Origin: Coriobacteriia bacterium
GTDB lineage: Bacteria > Actinomycetota > Coriobacteriia > Coriobacteriales > UBA8131
Direction: 5' to 3'
Assembly (NCBI GenBank): GCA_009781525.1
Contig: WQXZ01000093.1
Coordinates: forward strand, 1 to 6,901
DNA: 6,901 bases
Part shown: positions 1 through 5,629 of the stretch, piece by piece
Position numbering within the stretch: position 1 is the stretch's first letter
Layout: every line of letters begins with the position of its first letter
Position numbers and translations under genes: made by a program
The notes under the pieces: generated by a model
What the model was told of the DNA's origin: nothing
Seen by the model: the letters and a program-made list of their open reading frames with translations, nothing else
Databases searched by the model: none

Positions 1-2
1 AG

Positions 3-770
3 ACCGGTGCTGGTCGGTTGGCATTGCATTCATTATTATGCCTGATTATTGCATCAGGCATGTTTTCACTTGTTCAAAAAGCCTACGCTAACTCTGCTGA
101 GCCTCCGCTTATCATCATCGTTGTTTCTGGTGCGCCAGAAGACATGACAGTGTCGATCAGATTTGCAGAAAGTACCGGAATCGGTACAGTGCAACTTAGC
201 AAGAGCCAGAAAGCCTGGGAGTCGTACTTCCGCTTTAACTACTGGATGCTCGACTTCAGTTTGGTTTCGTTTGAGGATGTGACCCTCGATGGCGCAACTC
301 TCGTCGTCTCGTCAGAAAGCATCAATTTTGAGTGTCCGATTCCAGAGTCTGCGACGCAAGGGTATAACAATCTTATTACCTTGAATCTAAAGGATCAGAG
401 CCTCACACTTGGAATGTCGCCATATCGGTCAATAATGCTGGTCTCGCTTCGGGTTGTATTGACCCTGGTGATTGAGGGATTGGTCTTTCTACTATTCGGT
501 TACAGGCAGTTGAAAAGCTGGCTGACATTCTTGGTAGTAAACCTGATTACACAGGGAGCCTTGAACATTTTTCTGAGTGGACCGACCTTTAACCCTTATA
601 GGCTCTTTGGGTTGTTCTTCCTGGAAGCGATAATTCTGACGACCGAAGCTATAGCGTTTACTGTGACTCTGAAAGAGCATTCCAAGCGGCGAGCAGTTGC
701 ATTTGCGTTTGTTGCCAATGCAGCCAGCTTTATGCTTGGTGGCTTGATGATCACCTATCTACCGATGTAA
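3..770 (+). CDS. Putative secreted/membrane-anchored protein with four C-terminal TM helices (5' end may lie outside the window)
   Basis: I do not recognise a characterised function. The frame is open to the left edge. The first possible start inside the window is a TTG at 18 with no Shine-Dalgarno sequence before it, so the true start may lie upstream. Numbered from that TTG, residues 3-20 are hydrophobic and end in a plausible signal peptidase site (AYA|NS, after residue 24). Residues 25-138 form a polar, beta-rich domain likely to sit outside the membrane. Four hydrophobic helices follow at about 139-162, 167-186, 195-217 and 225-247, with acidic residues inside helices 1 and 3 (E153, E203, E210). 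This layout, with phrases such as IEGLVFLLFGYRQ, NLITQGALN and LKEHSKRR, resembles a family of uncharacterised membrane proteins that I recall from Firmicutes and Coriobacteriia. That link is from memory, not a search. nnrD follows 111 bp downstream on the same strand. Confidence 0.75.
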   Translation, partial: TGAGRLALHSLLCLIIASGMFSLVQKAYANSAEPPLIIIVVSGAPEDMTVSIRFAESTGIGTVQLSKSQKAWESYFRFNYWMLDFSLVSFEDVTLDGATLVVSSESINFECPIPESATQGYNNLITLNLKDQSLTLGMSPYRSIMLVSLRVVLTLVIEGLVFLLFGYRQLKSWLTFLVVNLITQGALNIFLSGPTFNPYRLFGLFFLEAIILTTEAIAFTVTLKEHSKRRAVAFAFVANAASFMLGGLMITYLPM

Positions 771-792
771 GGTATAGCAGACGCGCGCGTAC

Positions 793-835
793 CGCGTTGC
801 CACGACAACGCGTTGCCACGGTGCTATATGGCAAC
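793..835. repeat. Two abutting hairpins with a 12-bp direct repeat, between the membrane gene and nnrD
   Basis: CGCGTTGCCACG occurs at 793-804 and again at 809-820. The first copy can form a 7-bp stem (CGCGTTG 793-799 with CAACGCG 806-812, loop of 6). The second copy can form another 7-bp stem (GTTGCCA 812-818 with TGGCAAC 829-835, loop of 10). The two stems share base 812, so they compete at that point. No T-run follows, so this is not a textbook terminator. It lies 23 bp after the upstream stop and 46 bp before the nnrD start. It could act as an RNA structure at the 3' end of the first gene or as an operator for nnrD; nothing in the sequence decides between them. Confidence 0.5.
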
Positions 836-881
836 AGTGCCGCAGCGCCAGCAGTAATAAGATGTGCGATACTAGCCAAAC

Positions 882-1784
882 ATGATTATGCTTCCTGAAA
901 TACATGCCGATGCAAACAAGTACACGCGTGGCAGCCTGTTGGTGATTGCAGGATCGACTCGCTACCCTGGAGCGGCGATTCTGGCTGCACAGGCTGCTGC
1001 TCGGAGTGGTACCGGATACGTCACGCTGGCAGTACCAGCGGAGGTGGTAGAGGTCTGCCAGTCCCACCTGCTGACGATACCGGTTCTTGCTGCAAAGTCA
1101 GACAATGGCTGCTTTGCAGCGGACGCCCTGCCAGTACTACTAAACCAAATCAGGCAGGTAGATGCCGTGTTGATAGGTCCAGGGATGACCGCAACAGAAG
1201 CAACGTGCAGGTTTCTTACCGATATCTTCAGGCAAGTCAAACAGCCGATGGTTCTGGATGCGGATGCACTGAATCTGCTTAGTTGGGACTATACCGAGCA
1301 ACCTGCACTGCCTATATCAGCCGTTGGACCCAGCTGCTTTGACGACACCCCACCGACTCACCATCTACTCTGGGAGTTGTTGCCGAATGACAGCATTCTT
1401 ACTCCTCACGATGGAGAACTTCACCGTTTGCTTGATGCTACGAGCACCACAGACGCAGCTGAACTGGCTACGCATCTTAGTGCGGTGGTCGTGTCCAAGG
1501 GCCCGACAACCACGGTCTATTCTCACAGTGCAACCACCGAACCATATCTCTTTGCAGAAGGTACTCCCGCTCTGGCAAAGGCAGGCACCGGTGATGTCTT
1601 GGCTGGCATCACCGCATCACTGCTGGCTCAGGGGGCTACAGCCTGGCAGGCCGCTAAAGCAGCCGTTGAGATTCATGGTAAGGCCGGGCGCATTGCTGAA
1701 GCAGCGACCAGTAGGCGAGCAATGATTGCCCGTGATGTAATCGATGCTATCGCACCTGCACTACGTGAGCTGGAGGGATGCTAG
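882..1784 (+). CDS. nnrD: ADP/ATP-dependent (S)-NAD(P)H-hydrate dehydratase (NnrD, YjeF C-terminal domain / CARKD)
   Basis: NnrD dehydrates the damaged cofactors NADHX and NADPHX back to NADH and NADPH at the cost of a nucleoside phosphate. It is a cytoplasmic, ribokinase-like metabolite-repair enzyme. The 300-residue protein shows the family motifs in order: NKYTRGSLLVIAGS (12-25) followed by PGAAILAAQAAARSGTGYVT (29-48), IGPGM (98-102), DADALN (126-131), LTPHDGE (173-179), KGPTT (206-210) and GTGDVLAG (235-242), with the expected catalytic aspartate at 238. The NnrE epimerase domain often fused in front is absent, so this is a stand-alone dehydratase. Departures from the usual motifs are TPHDGE for TPHPGE, GTPALAKAGTGD where the family usually has GN and GG, and an unusually long stretch (132-172) between DADALN and LTPH. 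The start is uncertain: ATG codons at 882 and 888 are both possible, and neither has a good Shine-Dalgarno sequence. Confidence 0.9.
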   Translation: MIMLPEIHADANKYTRGSLLVIAGSTRYPGAAILAAQAAARSGTGYVTLAVPAEVVEVCQSHLLTIPVLAAKSDNGCFAADALPVLLNQIRQVDAVLIGPGMTATEATCRFLTDIFRQVKQPMVLDADALNLLSWDYTEQPALPISAVGPSCFDDTPPTHHLLWELLPNDSILTPHDGELHRLLDATSTTDAAELATHLSAVVVSKGPTTTVYSHSATTEPYLFAEGTPALAKAGTGDVLAGITASLLAQGATAWQAAKAAVEIHGKAGRIAEAATSRRAMIARDVIDAIAPALRELEGC

Positions 1785-1853
1785 CCCACCCGCTGTTGGG
1801 ATTTTCGCGCCCACAGGGATACTCTCCGGCACCTGCGCCAAAAATCGCTCCTA

Positions 1854-1888
1854 CTGTCCGCTTTGCAGGACAGCAAAACAAAACAAAA
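1854..1888. other. Hairpin followed by a (CAAAA)3 run in the nnrD-HIRAN gap
   Basis: CTGTCC (1854-1859) pairs with GGACAG (1868-1873), and the loop can close further through GC/GC with one bulged A. Three exact CAAAA units follow directly (1874-1888). The run on the + strand is A, not T, so this is not a standard intrinsic terminator for nnrD. The rest of the 208-bp gap (1785-1992) shows no ORF or RNA gene that I recognise. A promoter for the HIRAN gene is expected between about 1890 and 1960, where the sequence becomes AT-rich (an AATAAT near 1908 is a possible -10), but I see no convincing -35 box. Confidence 0.35.
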
Positions 1889-1978
1889 CAGTTATTCTGG
1901 ATATGTTAATAATTCTGACCTGAAACTGCATAAGCCTGGTACGTAAATCAAAGCCAGCACGGCAGCTCAGATCAAAGC

Positions 1979-1986
1979 AAGGAGGT
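1979..1986 (+). promoter_or_regulatory. Consensus Shine-Dalgarno sequence of the HIRAN gene
   Basis: AAGGAGGT lies 6 bases before the ATG at 1993, which is ideal spacing, and it fixes the start of the downstream gene. It is by far the strongest ribosome binding site in the window; nnrD and the YgjP-like gene have weak ones or none. Confidence 0.9.
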
Positions 1987-1992
1987 AATAAT

Positions 1993-2337
1993 ATGGATAA
2001 GCGCTCTAAACTCGTCGAGGATTTCTACGTTGCTGGCTTACGCTATTGGGACGCCATCGAGGTAATCGGGGACATCAAAGTTGGCGACAAACTGGATATA
2101 GTTCTTGAAAGCGACAACCAGTATGATCCGAACGCCATAATCTTGGGCTACAAAGGAAAGAAGCTCGGCTATGTTCCAAAAGCATGCAACTCGCAGATCA
2201 GCCAGCTACTTTTCTTTGGTTACGATATCTTTGACGCCTATGTCAGCCAAATCAGGTTAGATGCAGCACCTGAGCAGCAGCTTCGGGTTGCAGTCAGGCT
2301 AAAGGGGCATGGTGTAACCACCGTTGAGTACAAGTAG
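1993..2337 (+). CDS. Stand-alone HIRAN-domain protein
   Basis: The 114-residue protein is essentially one HIRAN domain. Characteristic pieces are FYVAGLRYWDA (11-21), a VGDKLDIVLESDNQYDPNAI stretch (31-50) with the typical acidic residue followed by N-x-x-D-x-x-A, and KLGYVPKACNSQISQLLFFG (57-76). HIRAN domains are OB-like folds. In eukaryotic HLTF/Rad5 helicases the domain recognises the 3' end of single-stranded DNA, and in bacteria it occurs alone or fused to nucleases and helicases. DNA binding is therefore the best inference; the actual role is unknown. No catalytic domain is attached and no nuclease or helicase lies next to it here. The start is secure because of the consensus Shine-Dalgarno sequence. 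It converges on the YgjP-like gene, with 92 bp between the two stop codons and no clear terminator in that gap. Confidence 0.88.
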   Translation: MDKRSKLVEDFYVAGLRYWDAIEVIGDIKVGDKLDIVLESDNQYDPNAIILGYKGKKLGYVPKACNSQISQLLFFGYDIFDAYVSQIRLDAAPEQQLRVAVRLKGHGVTTVEYK

Positions 2338-2429
2338 GGTATACGGAACGCTGAGCCCACTTTTGATTAACTGGTAGAATAATGGCAGGAAGTGCGTGGT
2401 AGATTGCGTGTGGTGCTACGCTCAGCTCT

Positions 2430-3293
2430 TTATTGATTCGAGTAGACGCTATTCGAATCGGCGAGGATTTCGCGATATTCCTGCCAACCGGGCAGTCCTT
2501 TGTCCAGCAGTGCGATTCGCTCTGACTCGTCTGCTTCTGGTAACAGCACTTTTATCATTTCGTTTAGGAATGCGTAGATGAAGCATTCCGGCGGGTAAGG
2601 AATCAGGTTCTCAGAAACCCAGACGGTGTCTTTGGTTTGATCGACACGGATCCAATCAGAGCGAAGTGGACGTACCGCGATGGACTTCGGCAGCTTATCA
2701 TCATCGAAGACCCGCGCCATGCACTGTTCAGCCAGACTCTGCACGTTTCTGAGAAACACAGGCTTGGCAAGGGACAGAAAAGCCATACGACCCTGATCAT
2801 AGTCACGGGTTCTGATCAGGAATAAATCAATAACACTGACTTCCGGTCTAACGGCTGCACTGACATTGGCACGTCCGCGAGTACCCTTTTTACGACCCAT
2901 GGTTGAAGCTACCGGATAGACCCTCAGCATGTATGGACGACCGAAAAGATAAGCGATGTCGCCAGTCTGGTAGCGGCATTTCAGCGACTTTGTCTTCTGG
3001 AAGTGCTTGAGCATGTCAGCTCTAAGTTCACGGATTACCTCGATCCACTGAATAACAAAGGCGACGATTTCATCGGGGGGCTTGTCCAGTGGGGCAACGA
3101 TATAGGGGATAGCATCAGGTGGTTGTAGCGCTATGTAGGTTTCAGGAGTCGATAGCCGCCTGATGGTAGCTGTCATATCATCGAACTGGATGGTCTCAAC
3201 AGGTCGCTCAACCACTGGTTGGCTGCTCGGCGCTGAACCATCTGCAGGCTTACCCATTGGCTTTGCTGCCGGGTCTGAGTTAGTGTCTGTCAT
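2430..3293 (-). CDS. YgjP-like (DUF45) metallopeptidase-family protein lacking the zinc ligands; probable pseudoenzyme
   Basis: The 287-residue protein starts with a polar, Pro/Ser-rich tail (about 1-35). A YgjP-like layout follows: an N-terminal region ending in VIQWIEVIRELRADML (about 80-95), then YQTGDIAYLFGRPYMLRV, matching the family's 'Y..Ge...lG..Y.L.v'. The C-terminal part reads RPLRSDWIRVDQTKDTVWVS, then NLIPYPPECFIYAFLNEMIK and LPGWQEYREIL, which lines up closely with the family's R.mks.WGscs..g.i.lN..Li..P...i.YvvvHELaHl..nHs..Fw..l....P.y...r..L. At the active site HExxH is NEMIK (N244, E245, K248) and the third ligand, the H of nHs, is aspartate (D255). Only the glutamate survives. 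The frame is intact, so this is not a decayed gene. Zinc peptidase activity is unlikely; a binding or structural role is inferred. The ATG at 3293 has no clear Shine-Dalgarno sequence. Confidence 0.75.
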   Translation of the reverse strand: MTDTNSDPAAKPMGKPADGSAPSSQPVVERPVETIQFDDMTATIRRLSTPETYIALQPPDAIPYIVAPLDKPPDEIVAFVIQWIEVIRELRADMLKHFQKTKSLKCRYQTGDIAYLFGRPYMLRVYPVASTMGRKKGTRGRANVSAAVRPEVSVIDLFLIRTRDYDQGRMAFLSLAKPVFLRNVQSLAEQCMARVFDDDKLPKSIAVRPLRSDWIRVDQTKDTVWVSENLIPYPPECFIYAFLNEMIKVLLPEADESERIALLDKGLPGWQEYREILADSNSVYSNQ

Positions 3294-3358
3294 AGCATTC
3301 AGCCGCCATTTCTTTGTAGATGATTTGTACGAAAAGAAAACTACTCGTATAACAGAAT

Positions 3359-3387
3359 ACTATGCTTTGCCTGCTGCGATAAGGCAA
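3359..3387 (-). promoter_or_regulatory. Candidate promoter overlapping a dyad, upstream of the YgjP-like gene
   Basis: Read on the - strand, TTGCCT (3387-3382) and CATAGT (3364-3359) are 17 bases apart and each matches a sigma-70 box at four of six positions. The -35 box is one half of a dyad, TTGCCT/AGGCAA (3367-3387), so a regulator bound there would cover the promoter spacer. The start codon lies about 65 bp further on. This is a weak match and could be chance. Confidence 0.3.
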
Positions 3388-3440
3388 GAGAGGTTTTATC
3401 CAGATTAGAAAGTGTGATAAGCAGGGATCGATGCCGAGAG

Positions 3441-3663
3441 AAACCTCTAGAACCTCCCGTTGCCAAACGAATCGGAGTTGGTGGCAAAAAATCGCCTTCG
3501 TCGGTGCTACGGACAAGTGAAATCCTGCGTTATCACGAGTTATGTTAAGTTAAAGCCTGGTTTTCGCTTGGATTTCGTGCCTTGAAGCTATTCTGCACAC
3601 CGACGAAGGCGATTTTTTGCCACCAACTCCGATTCGTTTGGCAACGGGAGGTTCTAGAGGTTT
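3441..3663. repeat. Perfect 66-bp inverted repeat with a 91-bp centre, between pstB and the YgjP-like gene
   Basis: The left arm (3441-3506) is the exact reverse complement of the right arm (3598-3663), with no mismatch over 66 bp; identity stops abruptly at both ends. Each arm carries its own imperfect dyad, TTGCCA/TGGCAA (3460-3487 and 3617-3644), and a TCTAGA near its outer end. The 91-bp centre (3507-3597) holds a further 7-bp dyad, GAAATCC (3519-3525) with GGATTTC (3570-3576), and encodes nothing recognisable. I see no target-site duplication. The whole structure lies in the 429-bp gap (3294-3722), starting 59 bp after the pstB stop, so pst read-through transcripts would fold into a very long hairpin. 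Possible identities are a foldback element or MITE, a bidirectional transcription barrier, or an invertible segment. No recombinase or transposase is present to decide between them. Confidence 0.95.
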
Positions 3664-3722
3664 AAGTGAGGTCGAGGTTCGGGTGTGTTTTGATTCTCGT
3701 AAACTACCTCCACGCGCTGCGC

Positions 3723-4616
3723 TTAGCCGAAGCGGCCAGTGATATAGTTTTCGGTTCGCTTGTCGTTCGGAATGGAGAACAGCTGCTCGGTTTGGCCGTA
3801 TTCGACCAGGTCACCCAGTAAAAAGAATGCCGTACGGTCGGAGATGCGCAGAGCCTGTTGCATGTTGTGAGTGACAATGACGATGGTGTAATTGGCTTTC
3901 AGCTCAACGACCAGATCCTCGATTTTGGCAGTTGACAGGGGGTCGAGTGCAGACGTCGGCTCGTCCATTAGCAGCACCTCGGGTTCAACCGCCAAGGCGC
4001 GGGCAATACAGAGGCGTTGCTGTTGACCGCCGGAAAGACTTAGGGCGCTCTTCTTCATGCGATCCTTCAGTTCGTCGTAAAGTGCAGCATCTTCCAGAGC
4101 TTTCTGCACGATGTCATCCAGGTCAGACTTTCGTTTGATACCGTGGGTACGCGGGCCGTAAGCAACGTTGTCGTAAACGCTCATCGGAAATGGGTTCGGT
4201 TTCTGAAAAACCATACCGACTTTTTTACGCAGCGAGTTAATGTCTAAGCTGCGCGCATAGATGTCCTCACCGTCAAGCAATATCTGCCCAGAGATACGGC
4301 AACCTTCAATCAGGTCATTCATCCGATTCAGCGTCTTCAGAAGCGTCGACTTTCCGCAGCCTGAGGGACCGATCAGCGCAGTGATCTCAGACTTGTTGAT
4401 CTGCATGTTGATGTCATTTAAAGCCTGAAAACTGTCGTAGAACAGGTTAAGTCCGGTTATCGTGATTTTGGCATCAGGGTCAAGCAAATCTGGCAGCTCA
4501 GGTGTCTCTGTAAAGCTGCCAAGCGCGCCTGCATTTTGAAGGTCGATTGCTTCCTGCAGTGCAGACTCGCTCTTGTTTTGACTCACTGCTGTTGCGCTTC
4601 TGCTAGGGTTCGTCAT
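3723..4616 (-). CDS. pstB: Phosphate ABC transporter ATP-binding protein PstB
   Basis: PstB is the cytoplasmic ATPase of the PstSCAB phosphate importer. All nucleotide-binding motifs are present: Walker A GPSGCGKST (83-91), the Q-loop with the PstB-typical MVFQKPNPFPMSVYDN (135-150), the signature LSGGQQQR (194-201), Walker B VLLMDE (214-219), D-loop SALD and switch histidine H250 (VTHN). The ABC domain starts near residue 50. The roughly 48 residues before it are an extra polar tail; most PstB proteins are about 250 residues and this one is 297. The ATG overlaps the pstA stop as ATGA, and AAGGA lies about 10 bases upstream, so the long form is the likely product and translation is coupled to pstA. 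No phoU follows; the operon runs out into the long inverted repeat. Confidence 0.97.
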   Translation of the reverse strand: MTNPSRSATAVSQNKSESALQEAIDLQNAGALGSFTETPELPDLLDPDAKITITGLNLFYDSFQALNDINMQINKSEITALIGPSGCGKSTLLKTLNRMNDLIEGCRISGQILLDGEDIYARSLDINSLRKKVGMVFQKPNPFPMSVYDNVAYGPRTHGIKRKSDLDDIVQKALEDAALYDELKDRMKKSALSLSGGQQQRLCIARALAVEPEVLLMDEPTSALDPLSTAKIEDLVVELKANYTIVIVTHNMQQALRISDRTAFFLLGDLVEYGQTEQLFSIPNDKRTENYITGRFG

Positions 4617-5629
4617 TTTTCTTGTCCTTGGGTGATACGTTTGGCTAGACAGGAGGCAAACAGGTTAATGGCCAGCACCAAAACCATCAGCACAGCCGCT
4701 GTCGCATAGGTTTTGTCTATATGCAGGCCTTCTGAAGCCAGCACATACATGTGTACACTTAAGGTTCTTGTTGACCTGAAAAAAGCATCTGGGTTCAGAA
4801 CCTGACTGGTTCCTGCGGCACTCAGGTCAAGAAACTGTGGAACCTTGGTTACTGTTCCAGCAGTGTAGATCAGTGCTGCGCTCTCGCCTACAATGCGCCC
4901 GATCGAGAGAATCACACCGGCTAGAATACCAGGTGCTGCAGAAGGTAGCAGTATCTTGAACACAGTACGCAAACGCCCAGCCCCGAGTCCGTATGATCCC
5001 TCGCGATATGAATCCGGCACAGCCTGCAGAGCCTCCTCGGTAGTGCGCATGATTATCGGTAGAATCATGATAGCTAGAGTAAAGGCGCCTGACATTAGTG
5101 AAAAGCCCCAGCCAAGCGCAACCACAAAAAACAGCAGGCCGAATAGTCCGTATACAATCGATGGAATACCAGTCAGCGTTTCAGCCGCCAAGCGGATAAA
5201 CGCAACCAGTTTATTACCTCGACCTGTGTATTCGACCAGGTAGATCGCCGCTCCGATGCCCAGTGGAACCGCAAGCAGTAGGCTAAGCCCAACCATCAGC
5301 ACCGTATTGACCAGCGCAGGCATCAGCGAGACGTTGGTCGAGCTGTAGTTCCACGCAAACAAATCTGGTGTGATATTCGGAATTCCTTTTACCAGAATGT
5401 AAGTCACGATAAACAACAAAGCTGCCGCTGTTGATGCCGCTGCTGCATAGACCAAGCCGCGCAGAATCACTGCAGTCACTTTAGCTGCGTTGCGCGCAGA
5501 AGGCAGGCGTTCGCCTGCCTTCTGCATCTCGCCCGCCCTCTCAGTACTTCGCGCTGCCTGTAGCTGCGCAGACGCGGTTTTATCTACATGGTCTGTGTGA
5601 TCGGCGGGGGATTGTGTTCGTGAGGTCAT
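4613..5629 (-). CDS. pstA: Phosphate ABC transporter permease PstA
   Basis: PstA is one of the two membrane subunits of the phosphate channel. The 338-residue protein has a polar N-terminal tail (1-50), then hydrophobic helices at about 55-80, 103-125, 152-172, 180-195, 233-256 and 308-328. The cytoplasmic loop that docks on PstB is visible as EEALQAVPDSYREGSYGLGAGRL (198-220), followed by ILLPSAAPGILAGVIL and a GRIVGESAAL motif typical of PstA. The start ATG overlaps the pstC stop as ATGA, with GAGG about 10 bases before it. The tail is longer than in most PstA proteins, and its codons 35-45 are formed by a 30-bp palindrome (see the separate entry). Confidence 0.96.
   Translation of the reverse strand: MTSRTQSPADHTDHVDKTASAQLQAARSTERAGEMQKAGERLPSARNAAKVTAVILRGLVYAAAASTAAALLFIVTYILVKGIPNITPDLFAWNYSSTNVSLMPALVNTVLMVGLSLLLAVPLGIGAAIYLVEYTGRGNKLVAFIRLAAETLTGIPSIVYGLFGLLFFVVALGWGFSLMSGAFTLAIMILPIIMRTTEEALQAVPDSYREGSYGLGAGRLRTVFKILLPSAAPGILAGVILSIGRIVGESAALIYTAGTVTKVPQFLDLSAAGTSQVLNPDAFFRSTRTLSVHMYVLASEGLHIDKTYATAAVLMVLVLAINLFASCLAKRITQGQEK
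5496..5525. repeat. 30-bp palindrome inside the pstA N-terminal tail
   Basis: GCAGAAGGCAGGCG (5496-5509) is the exact reverse complement of CGCCTGCCTTCTGC (5512-5525), leaving two bases between the arms. In the pstA mRNA this forms a GC-rich hairpin of about 13 bp closed by a tight loop, roughly 105 bases after the start codon. It encodes residues 35-45, a polar stretch with no expected structural constraint. It may be an inserted palindromic repeat, or an mRNA stem that tunes pstA/pstB expression within the operon. Confidence 0.9.

Noticed and set aside
1785..1805. CCCA/TGGG hairpin followed by ATTTT just after nnrD as an intrinsic terminator
   Set aside because: The stem is only 4 bp and the T-run only four bases, too weak to call.
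2350..2426. GCTGAGC/GCTCAGC dyad between the converging HIRAN and YgjP-like genes as a bidirectional terminator
   Set aside because: The stem is 7 bp but the arms are 63 bp apart and no clear T-run follows on either strand.
3163..3408. 81-codon + strand ORF across the start of the YgjP-like gene
   Set aside because: It is antisense to that coding sequence, has no ribosome binding site or domain, and runs into the putative promoter region.
3280..3516. 78-codon ORF on the - strand starting within the left arm of the inverted repeat
   Set aside because: It has no ribosome binding site or recognisable domain, it overlaps the start of the YgjP-like gene in another frame, and its first codons are simply repeat sequence.
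3430..3675. Target-site duplication flanking the inverted repeat
   Set aside because: The bases next to the arms (CCGAGAG on the left, AAGTGAG on the right) give no convincing direct repeat, so insertion by transposition is not shown.
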